From positions 1-5,425 of the forward strand of contig CAMLNJ010000242.1 of assembly GCA_946481225.1 (NCBI GenBank): a stretch of DNA of 5,425 nucleotides, in the 5' to 3' direction. The notes below the pieces were generated by a model. It did no database searches and was not told the DNA's origin. It was given only the letters and a program-made list of their open reading frames with translations. A program made the position numbers and the translations under genes. The DNA comes from an uncultured Verrucomicrobiota bacterium. GTDB taxonomy: Bacteria > Verrucomicrobiota > Verrucomicrobiae > Opitutales > Opitutaceae. Within the stretch, counting starts at the first letter, position 1. Every line of letters starts with the position of its first letter. Shown piece after piece: positions 1-5,425 of the stretch.

Positions 1-1888
1 GGATGTCGTCGGTGCCGTCGACGGAGCGGAGGGTGGTCTTGTCGGCGGCGAGGCGAAGCGCGGCGGCGACGCCGGGCTGCGGCCAGGCGGGAGGCGGGAC
101 GCCGCGGTATTCGTTGCGATACCAATACCACTGGCGCTTGGGCAGGCGGAAGTAGTCCACCATGCCCATGCCGCCGAAGGTCCGGCCGGCGATGCTGCCA
201 TGGTCGAAGCCGCACCAGATGATCTCGCCGCTGCGCCAGGGGAGGCGCCAGGAGCCGGGCTTGGCCGGATCGGCGCCGGGCGTGTGGGGCAGGTCGCCCC
301 AACCCGGGTCGTGGAAGCCGGGGCGGTCAACCATGGTGGAGCCGTATTCGGAGACGACGTTAGGCACGCCGGGGTTGGGAAAAAGGCGGGCGCCGTCGCC
401 GTTGTAGCCGGCGATGTCGCCGAGTTTGTCGATCTCGCCGCGCTGGGCGCCGCCGATGGCGGCGGGGCGGGTGGGGTCGAGCTCGTGCGAATACTCGACG
501 AGTTCGCGCAGGAAGCGGCGGACCTGCGGCATGACGTGCCCGGCGCTGAAGAATGGCTCGTTGGACATGCTCCAGACGACGATGCTCGGGTGGTTGCGGT
601 GGATGCGGATCATGTCGCGCAACGCGGCGCGCGTGCTCGCCTCGAAACCGGCCTCGTCGGCGGGGTCGGTGGGATAGGCGCTGCCGCCCCAGGGGCTGTC
701 GGCGCCGCCGGTGCCCCAGAAACAGTTCTCCGACCAGAAGAGCATGCCGAGGCGGTCGCAGGCCTCGGAGAAGGCGGGGGCGTGCGGGTAGTGGGAGCCG
801 CGGATGAAATCGAAGCCGGCGTCCTTGATCATGCCCACGTCGCGGAAGAAGCCGTTGTCGGCGACGGCGTCGCCCCAGCCGGCGTGGTCTTGGTGGACGT
901 TGGCGCCGCGGAAGTAGCGGTGTTTTCCGTTGAGGAAGAAGCCGCGGTCGGCGGTGAACTCGAACCAGCGGAAACCCAGCGGGGAAACGAAGTCGTCGGC
1001 GGGGCGCTCGCCGTCGAGCACGGTGGTCTTGACGGTGTAGAGGGTGGGCTGTTCGGGGGACCAGAGGCGGGGATGGGCGACGGGCTCGCTGGTCTGGTCG
1101 AAGGTCTCGGCGGCGCCCGGGAAGAGGCTGCGGCGGGAGCTCATGGTGGCGACGATCTTGCCCTCGGGGTCGAGGATGTCGGTGCGCACGGTGCAGGCCT
1201 TGGCGTCGGCGGAGCGGTTGACGATCTCGGTCTTCACGTTGACGACGCCTTCCTCGGCGGAGACGCGCGGGGTGGTGACGAAGGTGCCATACCACGCGAC
1301 GTGGAGGGGATCGGTGGCGACGAGCCAGACGTTGCGGTAAATGCCGCCGCTGAACTGGTGCTCGCCGGCGCGGGGTGCCAGACGGGCGTTCCAGCGGTTG
1401 TTGACGCGCACTGCGACGAGGTTTTGGCCGGTGGCGGCGGCGTCGGTGATGTCGATCTCGAATCCGGTGTAGCCGCCTTGGTGGGCGCCGACGAGGCGCC
1501 CGTTGACGAAGACTTCGGTTTCCTGGAATGAGCCGTCGAAGTGGAGGAAGAGACGCTTGCCGCGCGAGGCGGCGGGCACGTCGAAGGTTTTCCGATACCA
1601 GCCGTGGCCGACGTAGAAGGCGCTGCCCCCGGCGAAATACGGCATGCTGAAACTGTGCGGCAGGCCGATGGCGGACCAGGACGCGTCGTCGAAGGTCGCG
1701 GCCTCGGCGCCGGGGTGGTCGCCGAGGAGGAACTTCCAGTCGCGGTTGAAGTTGATCCGCTCGCGAAGCGGCGACGCGGCGGGGGGCTCGGTGGCGGCGG
1801 ACACGGGCGACGCGGCGTCGGGGAGAAGCGCGAGGATCAGCGCGAAGGCGGCGCAGAAGCGGCGGAGGAGGACGGTGGCGGGGGGCAT
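1..1888 (-). CDS. Secreted glycoside hydrolase family 2 beta-glycosidase (beta-galactosidase/glucuronidase-like), 3' end cut by window edge
   Basis: Translating the minus strand from the ATG at 1888 gives 629 codons with no stop before the left edge. Residues 1-31 look like a signal peptide: RR at 9-10, hydrophobic core FCAAFALILALL, cleavage near VSA/A. The GH2 architecture follows: sugar-binding jelly-roll (about 45-190, with WYRKTF and FVNGRLVG), immunoglobulin-like domain (about 195-305), then the TIM barrel with GANVHQDHAGWGDAV at 328-342. The likely acid/base is E444 in WSMSNEP and the likely nucleophile E514 in VVSEYG, as in the GH2 family. After the barrel, residues from about 605 (ending SVDGTDDI) begin a further beta-sandwich domain that continues outside. 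The HQDHAGWGDAV form is typical of long multi-domain GH2 enzymes of environmental and gut polysaccharide degraders. Substrate cannot be fixed: beta-galactoside, beta-glucuronide or related. It lies downstream of the GH29 gene on the same strand and may be co-transcribed. No Shine-Dalgarno is seen. An in-frame ATG at 1948 would add 20 residues, but the signal peptide favours 1888. Confidence 0.93.
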   Translation of the reverse strand, partial: MPPATVLLRRFCAAFALILALLPDAASPVSAATEPPAASPLRERINFNRDWKFLLGDHPGAEAATFDDASWSAIGLPHSFSMPYFAGGSAFYVGHGWYRKTFDVPAASRGKRLFLHFDGSFQETEVFVNGRLVGAHQGGYTGFEIDITDAAATGQNLVAVRVNNRWNARLAPRAGEHQFSGGIYRNVWLVATDPLHVAWYGTFVTTPRVSAEEGVVNVKTEIVNRSADAKACTVRTDILDPEGKIVATMSSRRSLFPGAAETFDQTSEPVAHPRLWSPEQPTLYTVKTTVLDGERPADDFVSPLGFRWFEFTADRGFFLNGKHRYFRGANVHQDHAGWGDAVADNGFFRDVGMIKDAGFDFIRGSHYPHAPAFSEACDRLGMLFWSENCFWGTGGADSPWGGSAYPTDPADEAGFEASTRAALRDMIRIHRNHPSIVVWSMSNEPFFSAGHVMPQVRRFLRELVEYSHELDPTRPAAIGGAQRGEIDKLGDIAGYNGDGARLFPNPGVPNVVSEYGSTMVDRPGFHDPGWGDLPHTPGADPAKPGSWRLPWRSGEIIWCGFDHGSIAGRTFGGMGMVDYFRLPKRQWYWYRNEYRGVPPPAWPQPGVAAALRLAADKTTLRSVDGTDDI

Positions 1889-1940
1889 GGGAAAGATGCG
1901 GCGGAGGTGGGCGCGGCTACAACGGAAGCCGAGACGGGCG

Positions 1941-2072
1941 CATACCATTTCGCATTCGAAGGTATGGAAGCGCCGCTCCGATGCAGGCCCGACCAACGGT
2001 CGGGCGCCAGACCAGCGGTCTGGCCTACATCGCGATCACCGGGTTTCATTACGACGGAAAGCGAAATGGTGT
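1941..2072. repeat. Composite palindromic intergenic repeat (REP/MITE-like) between the two hydrolase genes
   Basis: The block is bounded by a 14-bp inverted repeat: ACCATTTCGCATTC at 1944-1957 and GAAAGCGAAATGGT at 2057-2070, matching at 13 of 14 positions. The left arm also folds locally: CATACC (1941-1946) pairs with GGTATG (1961-1966), and TTCG with CGAA, around loop CATT. In the middle are two perfect 8-bp hairpins placed directly next to each other (1987-2005 and 2006-2024). The right end touches the fucosidase stop codon (2072-2074). Such structured intergenic units fit REP- or MITE-type repeats, but only one copy is in view. It could also act as a transcript-end or mRNA-stabilising structure between the two genes. 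Structure is seen directly; the repeat class is inferred. Confidence 0.6.
1987..2024. repeat. Tandem pair of covarying perfect hairpins
   Basis: Hairpin 1 is GCCCGACC (1987-1994), loop AAC, GGTCGGGC (1998-2005). Hairpin 2 is GCCAGACC (2006-2013), loop AGC, GGTCTGGC (2017-2024). The two units differ at stem position 4, where C-G in one is A-T in the other, so pairing is preserved. That compensatory difference argues that the folded structure, in DNA or RNA, is what is maintained. There is no T-run on either side, so a canonical intrinsic terminator is not supported, although the paired hairpins could slow transcription or protect the 3' end of the fucosidase message. Confidence 0.75.
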
Positions 2073-3748
2073 CAGTCGCGCAGGGTGATCTTGAAGACGA
2101 CCGCGATGTCGCTCGGCGCGGAGCGGGGGGCGGAGAGGGTCAGGGCCTCGGCGCTTTGCGACCACTCGATCTTTTCGTCGCCGCCGAGGAGGCGGACGTC
2201 CGCGATGTCGCGGCCGGCGATCTCGCGGCCGAGGGTGGCGAGCCGGAGCGGCTCCTTCGGGACGCCGAGCGAGATGACATGGAGGCTGCGGCCGTCCTTG
2301 CTCGTGGTGTAGCGGACGTCGGCGGGGGTGAAGGGCTTGGCCTTGCCCTCGTTGAAGCCCGGGCCGTCGAGCTTGGCTCCCGCGCTGGCCGGGCCTTCGC
2401 CGAAGACCTTCCACGGGCGGGTGGCGAAGACGGCCTCCTGGTTCACGTCGAGCCAGGCGGCGATCTGCTCGAGGATGGCGGTTTCCTTCTCGTCGATGGA
2501 ACCGTCGCCGCGGACGGGAACGTTGAGGAGGAGGTTGCCGTTTTTGCTCACGATGTCGGCGAGCATGTGGACGACGGCGCGGGCGCTCTTGTATCCGCCC
2601 CGTTCATACAGGCCGCGGTCGTAGTGCCAGCCGCCGAGGCAGGTGCAGGTCTGCCAGGGGGTGGGTATGAGGTCGGGCGGGACGCCGCGCTCGACGTCCC
2701 AGACGAGGGCGTCGCGCTGGCGTTCGTCGAGGATCTTGCCGAAGACCACGCCGGCGTCGAGGCCGCGGGCGAGGCGGCTGTTGTAGTAGTGCGCGACGGC
2801 TTTCAGGCCGGCGTCGGAGACGGGCCAGAGGGGCAAGGCGGTGTCGTCGAAGTAGACGAGGTCGGGCCGCGCCTGGTTGATGAGATCGACGGTGCGGTCG
2901 TAGAAGTTTTGGCAGTAGGCGAGGTCGGGCTGGCTGACGCCGTTGCCCCATTCCCAACGGCCCCAGAGGCCCTTTTCCGTGTCAAAACCCGGGCTGGGGG
3001 TGTGGTTCTGGGCGTAGAGCTCCTGCGGATCGAGGCCCTCCCACCACTTGCCCTTGCCGTCGGCTTTGGTGAGTTTGCCGTCGTAGGGCACGCCGGCCTT
3101 GGGGCCTTCCTTGTCGGCGCCTTGGGAGGGCTCATACCAGCTCCAGGCGTGGGCGGAGTGGACGCTGACGCCGAAGGGCAGGCCCTGGGCGCGGGCGGCG
3201 GCGGCCCAGCCGGCGATGAGGTCCTTTTTGGGGCCGACGCGGACGGTGTTCCACGCGTGGTGTTTGCTGGCCCACATGTCGAGGTTGTCGTGGTGGTTGG
3301 CCATCGCGAAGAAGTAGCGGGCGCCCACCTTTTTGTAGAAGGCGACGAGTTTCTCGGGTTCCCACTTTTCGGCTTTCCACGTGTTCATGATGTCCTTGAA
3401 GCCGAACTCGGACGGGTGGCCGTAGTGCTCGAGGTGGTGTTTGTTTTGCCAGTGGCCTTGGAAATACATCTGGCGGGCATACCAGTCGTTGGCTTCGGGC
3501 ACGCACTGGGGCCCCCAGTGGGCCCAGATGCCGAATTTCGCGTCGCGAAACCACTCCGGCACCTCGTAAGCGGCGAGGGATTCCCAAGTGGGCTTGAAGG
3601 GGCCTCCGGCCATCGGCTCGGCGGTGGTGGCGACGATCTCGACGGGCTTGGCGTCCGAGGGGATCGGGTTGGCGGCGGAGGCGGTGAGCGCGGTGAGCGC
3701 GAGCAAGGCGCCGGAGCGGGCGAGGGTGGAGGGGGCGGTGGCGGGCAT
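2072..3748 (-). CDS. Secreted GH29 alpha-L-fucosidase
   Basis: A 558-residue protein, complete from ATG at 3748 to TGA. Residues 1-25 form a signal peptide with cleavage near ASA/AN, so it acts outside the cytoplasm. The GH29 (beta/alpha)8 barrel spans about 50-440. Recognisable motifs are FGIWAHWG (72-79), NDWYARQMY (87-95), NHHDNLDMW (151-159, the family's usual KHHDGFxxW region), GPKKDL (172-177), PDLVYFDD (295-302), WQTC (365-368) and SKNGNLLLNV (401-410). D301 matches the conserved nucleophile of the WFDG-type motif. The acid/base residue varies between GH29 subfamilies and is not assigned. Residues about 470-558 form a small C-terminal beta-sandwich, usual for the family. It should hydrolyse terminal alpha-L-fucose from oligo- or polysaccharides with retention. 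It is first in a two-gene run with the GH2 gene and is divergent from an AraC-type regulator. The start region lacks a visible Shine-Dalgarno. Confidence 0.95.
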   Translation of the reverse strand: MPATAPSTLARSGALLALTALTASAANPIPSDAKPVEIVATTAEPMAGGPFKPTWESLAAYEVPEWFRDAKFGIWAHWGPQCVPEANDWYARQMYFQGHWQNKHHLEHYGHPSEFGFKDIMNTWKAEKWEPEKLVAFYKKVGARYFFAMANHHDNLDMWASKHHAWNTVRVGPKKDLIAGWAAAARAQGLPFGVSVHSAHAWSWYEPSQGADKEGPKAGVPYDGKLTKADGKGKWWEGLDPQELYAQNHTPSPGFDTEKGLWGRWEWGNGVSQPDLAYCQNFYDRTVDLINQARPDLVYFDDTALPLWPVSDAGLKAVAHYYNSRLARGLDAGVVFGKILDERQRDALVWDVERGVPPDLIPTPWQTCTCLGGWHYDRGLYERGGYKSARAVVHMLADIVSKNGNLLLNVPVRGDGSIDEKETAILEQIAAWLDVNQEAVFATRPWKVFGEGPASAGAKLDGPGFNEGKAKPFTPADVRYTTSKDGRSLHVISLGVPKEPLRLATLGREIAGRDIADVRLLGGDEKIEWSQSAEALTLSAPRSAPSDIAVVFKITLRD

Positions 3749-3902
3749 CGGGGAGAGGGGAGAACAGGGGGTGGATGCGCGGGGCAGGGGATACCGAGGT
3801 CGGGTTACGGCCTGGGCGTCGCGCGTGCGCGGGGTGTCAGACTAGCCGAAACGGGTCGAGATGGCTATGGATGCCGGGGATAAACTTATGTAGAAAATAC
3901 GC
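3749..3902. promoter_or_regulatory. Divergent intergenic region, probable bidirectional promoter and operator
   Basis: This 154-bp gap separates the start codons of the fucosidase (minus) and the AraC-type regulator (plus), so promoters for both should lie here. The only AT-rich patch is about 3879-3902, next to the regulator start; no confident -10/-35 pair was identified. Two candidate protein-binding patterns are visible. TGCGCGGGG occurs as a direct repeat at 3776-3784 and 3826-3834, exactly 50 bp apart. TAGCC (3843-3847) and GGCTA (3863-3867) form an inverted repeat over 25 bp. AraC-family proteins usually bind direct repeats. The binding roles are inference. Confidence 0.5.
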
Positions 3903-4715
3903 ATGGCTCTGTCTCAATCCATCCATAAGCAGTGGTATTCGGTCGCGGTGGCGGCTCCTCCGCAGATTTTGACCTGCGCCTACTGCGTCCTTGCCAAGTG
4001 GGAGCACGAGAATCTCTCCGCCCCGTATTGGCGGTGGTATTGCAACGACGCCGCCGGCGCGTTTTTGGTCATGAAGAATAAGCGCATTCCGATCGAGCCC
4101 GGGCGGGTGGTGCTGATCCCTCCGCACACCGCGTTCGCCGCCGGGTGCGTGGGGACGGTCGGGCATCTCTACATGCATTTCACGCTCGGGCTGGATCGCG
4201 CGGTGACGGCAGGGCGTATCTTCGAGCATGCGCCGACGGAGGCCGAGCGCTCGATGATCCGGCGTCTGATCGGGGTGCTGGAGAAGTCGCCCGAGGCGAA
4301 TTCGTTGACGGCTTCGTTTCTCGCGCAGGCGGTGATCAACCCGGCTCTGGCGGCGGTGCCGGCGGACTACTGGGAGGGGCGCGTGGCGGACAAGCGCATG
4401 GCCCAGGTCTTGCAGCGACTGAGGGAAGGCGGACCGACGGTGAGCAACGCCGAGCTGGCGCGGGAGACGGGCATGAACGCCAACGCGTTTATCCGGAAAT
4501 TCCGGCAGGCGGTCGGGCACACGCCGCATCAGTATCTGCTGCGTTTGCGCATCGAGCAGGCCTGCGGGTGGCTGCGCCGGGGGGACTTGACGATGGATCA
4601 GATCGCGGAGGCGGCGGGGTTTTGCGACCGCTTCCATTTCTCGCGGGTGTTCAAGCAGGTGCTGGGCGTGAGCCCGGCGAAGTTTCGCGACAGCAGGAAG
4701 GCGGTCGCGGAGTGA
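3903..4715 (+). CDS. AraC-family transcriptional regulator
   Basis: A 270-residue protein with the usual layout of sugar-responsive AraC regulators. The N-terminal half (about 40-95) resembles a cupin-type sensing domain, including IPIEPGRVVLIPPHTAF, where the family's ligand is normally bound. The C-terminal DNA-binding domain has two helix-turn-helix units: about 182-203 (NAELARETGMNANAFIRKF) and about 230-251 (MDQIAEAAGFCDRFHFSRVF). It ends with the family signature GVSPAKFR. An in-frame TAG four codons upstream makes 3903 the earliest ATG; no clear Shine-Dalgarno precedes it. It is transcribed away from the GH29/GH2 pair across a 154-bp gap. This arrangement suggests local control of those enzymes, probably as an activator responding to a glycan breakdown product, and perhaps of itself. 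The ligand is unknown. Confidence 0.95.
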   Translation: MALSQSIHKQWYSVAVAAPPQILTCAYCVLAKWEHENLSAPYWRWYCNDAAGAFLVMKNKRIPIEPGRVVLIPPHTAFAAGCVGTVGHLYMHFTLGLDRAVTAGRIFEHAPTEAERSMIRRLIGVLEKSPEANSLTASFLAQAVINPALAAVPADYWEGRVADKRMAQVLQRLREGGPTVSNAELARETGMNANAFIRKFRQAVGHTPHQYLLRLRIEQACGWLRRGDLTMDQIAEAAGFCDRFHFSRVFKQVLGVSPAKFRDSRKAVAE

Positions 4716-4738
4716 GCCGTGACGGCATTCGTGACGAA
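4716..4738. repeat. Two small adjacent hairpins right after the regulator stop codon
   Basis: Directly after the TGA stop are GCCG-TGA-CGGC (4716-4726) and, one base on, TTCG-TGA-CGAA (4728-4738). Both have 4-bp stems and the same TGA loop, and the heptamer CGTGACG is repeated 12 bp apart. The stems are short and no T-run follows, so a terminator role is possible but weak. It could instead be a protein-binding direct repeat or chance in GC-rich DNA. Confidence 0.35.
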
Positions 4739-4790
4739 AGAGGCCCCGGTGGGGGCGGACGCAATCGGCCTCGGCTCGCGCGCATCCCTC

Positions 4791-4818
4791 GTTAGGGTGT
4801 GTCTGGGAAATAAACCGG
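4791..4818 (+). repeat. Left terminal inverted repeat of the MITE-like element
   Basis: Begins GTTAGGGTG and ends AAATAAACCGG. It differs from the right copy at two positions (12 and 17 of 28). Confidence 0.8.
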
Positions 4819-4947
4819 GGCAGCGTGAGCGAGAAAGGATGCTCGGCCAAGGCGACCGAGGCGGAGGCGGGCCGAAGGCCCGTGCCGCAGAGGGCAACGC
4901 CGGCCCAGCGTCTTTTCGCGTTTCGCTCGTAGAGCCTTGGCGATGCT

Positions 4948-4975
4948 CCGGTTTATTTACCAGGCACACCCTAAC
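4948..4975 (-). repeat. Right terminal inverted repeat of the MITE-like element
   Basis: On the plus strand it begins CCGGTTTATTTACC and ends CACCCTAAC. It is the reverse complement of the left copy with two mismatches. Confidence 0.8.
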
Positions 4976-5040
4976 TGACCGCCCCAATCTCCACGCCTCA
5001 AAAATCAACAAACAACGCCTCGGCCCCTTCGGATCGGCCA

Positions 5041-5235
5041 ATAAACCCGCCGGTTCGATCCGGAGATAGGTGACGCGCAGCTGCTCCTCGTCGAGCGTCG
5101 CCGGATCCACTCCGGCCTGCTCGCCGAGCCGCCGCAGGTAGCGCAGATACTCGGCGCGAGCGGAGTGCGGCAGCGAACGCAGTTAAGCAGGTCGGCGAAA
5201 CGCTGCAGCGATGGATGATAGAGTCGGCCGCACAA
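5041..5235 (-). pseudogene. Possible decayed N-terminal fragment of a tyrosine-recombinase-type gene
   Basis: On the minus strand, from 5182 the frame reads LRSLPHSARAEYLRYLRRL, followed by GEQAGVDPATLDEEQLR and then VTYLRIEPAG. This resembles the SAM-like core-binding domain at the start of tyrosine recombinases/integrases, where a YLR-x-LRRL helix is followed by a DPATLDEEQLR-type helix. The frame is broken just upstream by TAA (5185-5183). A better-looking upstream piece, RLYHPSLQRFADLL, lies in another frame. Joining the two by skipping two bases at 5184-5183 gives a continuous ADLL-LRSLPHS segment, so a frameshift is as likely as a nonsense change. No catalytic domain follows: similarity fades after about 5050, near the MITE-like element at 4975. 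The family call rests on pattern recall only. Alternatives are an unrelated relic or a chance open frame. Confidence 0.35.
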
Positions 5236-5425
5236 TCTGGCCGCCGCGTTTGCACTTAGTTGATTTATAGGTGCTCATAGGCACCCGCAGGCTTGCCTCT
5301 TGCGCGCTCCTTACCCAGCCTGTCGCTCCGTGCCGGAGCCCTCCCCAATTTTGTATAAGCTTCCCTGCGTGCGCCGTGCAGCGGCTTGGGTCAACCCTAG
5401 GTTTCCGGATGATTCTGCCCGCAGC
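5236..5425. other. Non-coding, hairpin-rich right flank; no gene supported
   Basis: No convincing gene is seen. A minus-strand frame is open from the right edge to TAA at 5185-5183 (80 codons), but its codons (ATA, AGG, CTA, TCA) are unlike the neighbouring genes and I recognise no domain. Several short inverted repeats lie close together: GGTGC/GCACC (5270-5285), GCTCCG-TGC-CGGAGC (5325-5339) and GCCG/CGGC (5373-5385). The stretch could be part of a larger element, a structured RNA or an attachment-type site beyond the edge. I cannot decide among these from this sequence. Confidence 0.3.

Larger units (their letters stand above)
4791..4975. mobile_element. MITE-like element, 185 bp, with long terminal inverted repeats and no gene
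   Basis: The ends are a 28-bp inverted repeat: 4791-4818 (starting GTTAGGGTGTGTCTGG) and 4948-4975 (whose complement starts GTTAGGGTGTGCCTGG). They match at 26 of 28 positions and, with weaker similarity, extend to about 35 bp (31 matches). The interior has a perfect hairpin near the exact centre, CGGGCC-GAA-GGCCCG at 4868-4882, and an 8-bp inverted pair, GCCAAGGC (4846-4853) and GCCTTGGC (4934-4941). No credible protein is encoded inside. Size, long inverted ends and absence of a transposase fit a non-autonomous miniature transposon. No flanking duplication is evident outside the repeats. If TA is the duplicated target, the mobile ends would start at GGGTGTG, since TTA and TAA lie symmetrically at the two ends. 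The transposon family is not assigned. Confidence 0.7.

Noticed and set aside
360..1295. 311-codon minus-strand open frame
   Set aside because: An arginine/proline-rich out-of-frame reading of the GH2 gene. The neighbouring frame carries the SNEP and SEYG catalytic motifs.
200..1531. 443-codon open frame on the plus strand
   Set aside because: Antisense shadow of the GH2 gene, with the same G/A/V/E/D-rich composition and no recognisable domain.
1987..2024. Intrinsic terminator for the fucosidase gene
   Set aside because: The hairpins are strong, but no T-run follows on either strand. Two covarying copies inside an inverted repeat fit a repeat unit better.
1541..3883. 780-codon open frame on the plus strand spanning both hydrolase genes
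   Set aside because: It is antisense to the GH29 and GH2 genes and across their spacer. Its translation is a low-complexity mix of G, A, V, E and D, as expected from the complement of GC-rich codons. No domain is recognisable, and the minus-strand proteins have clear family motifs.
3837..4850. 337-codon minus-strand open frame across the regulator gene
   Set aside because: Antisense to the AraC-type gene, runs into the inverted-repeat element, is R/H/P-rich and has no domain.
4598..5110. 170-codon minus-strand open frame
   Set aside because: As a whole it joins unrelated pieces: the antisense of the regulator end, the MITE-like element, and the possible recombinase fragment. Only the part above about 5041 is kept, as a tentative pseudogene.
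5236..5425. CRISPR array, tRNA or rRNA
   Set aside because: No regularly spaced direct repeats are seen, and I see no cloverleaf or rRNA-like conserved segment here or elsewhere in the window.

Overview
The window is very GC-rich, with strongly GC-biased third codon positions, exported glycoside hydrolases and start codons that lack clear Shine-Dalgarno sequences. This fits a polysaccharide-degrading Verrucomicrobiota-like bacterium, perhaps an Opitutaceae-type lineage. The taxonomic placement is inferred from gene content and composition only; no marker gene is present.

Layout. On the minus strand, positions 3748 to 1 hold two consecutive genes for secreted sugar-cleaving enzymes. The first is a GH29 alpha-L-fucosidase (3748-2072). 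The second is a GH2 beta-glycosidase (1888 to the left edge, 3' end outside the window). The 183 bp between them contain a composite palindromic repeat that directly abuts the fucosidase stop codon. A 154-bp intergenic region (3749-3902) separates the fucosidase from a divergently transcribed AraC-family regulator on the plus strand (3903-4715). The right part of the window (4716-5425) has no intact gene. It holds two small hairpins just after the regulator stop, a 185-bp element with long terminal inverted repeats that looks like a MITE (4791-4975), a possible decayed fragment of a tyrosine-recombinase-type gene (about 5041-5235, minus strand), and a hairpin-rich stretch to the right edge.

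How it works together (inference). The regulator probably senses a sugar or oligosaccharide and controls the divergent enzyme pair. The fucosidase would remove terminal alpha-L-fucose and the GH2 enzyme would trim beta-linked residues from the same fucosylated glycan in the periplasm or outside the cell. No SusC/SusD transporter, sulfatase or fucose catabolic gene is visible. The right flank looks like a patch of mobile-element debris beside an otherwise ordinary carbohydrate-utilisation cassette.

The GH2 gene is easy to miss because its reading frame has no stop inside the window. Very long open frames on the opposite strand (for example 200-1531 and 1541-3883) are composition-driven shadows of the two hydrolase genes.
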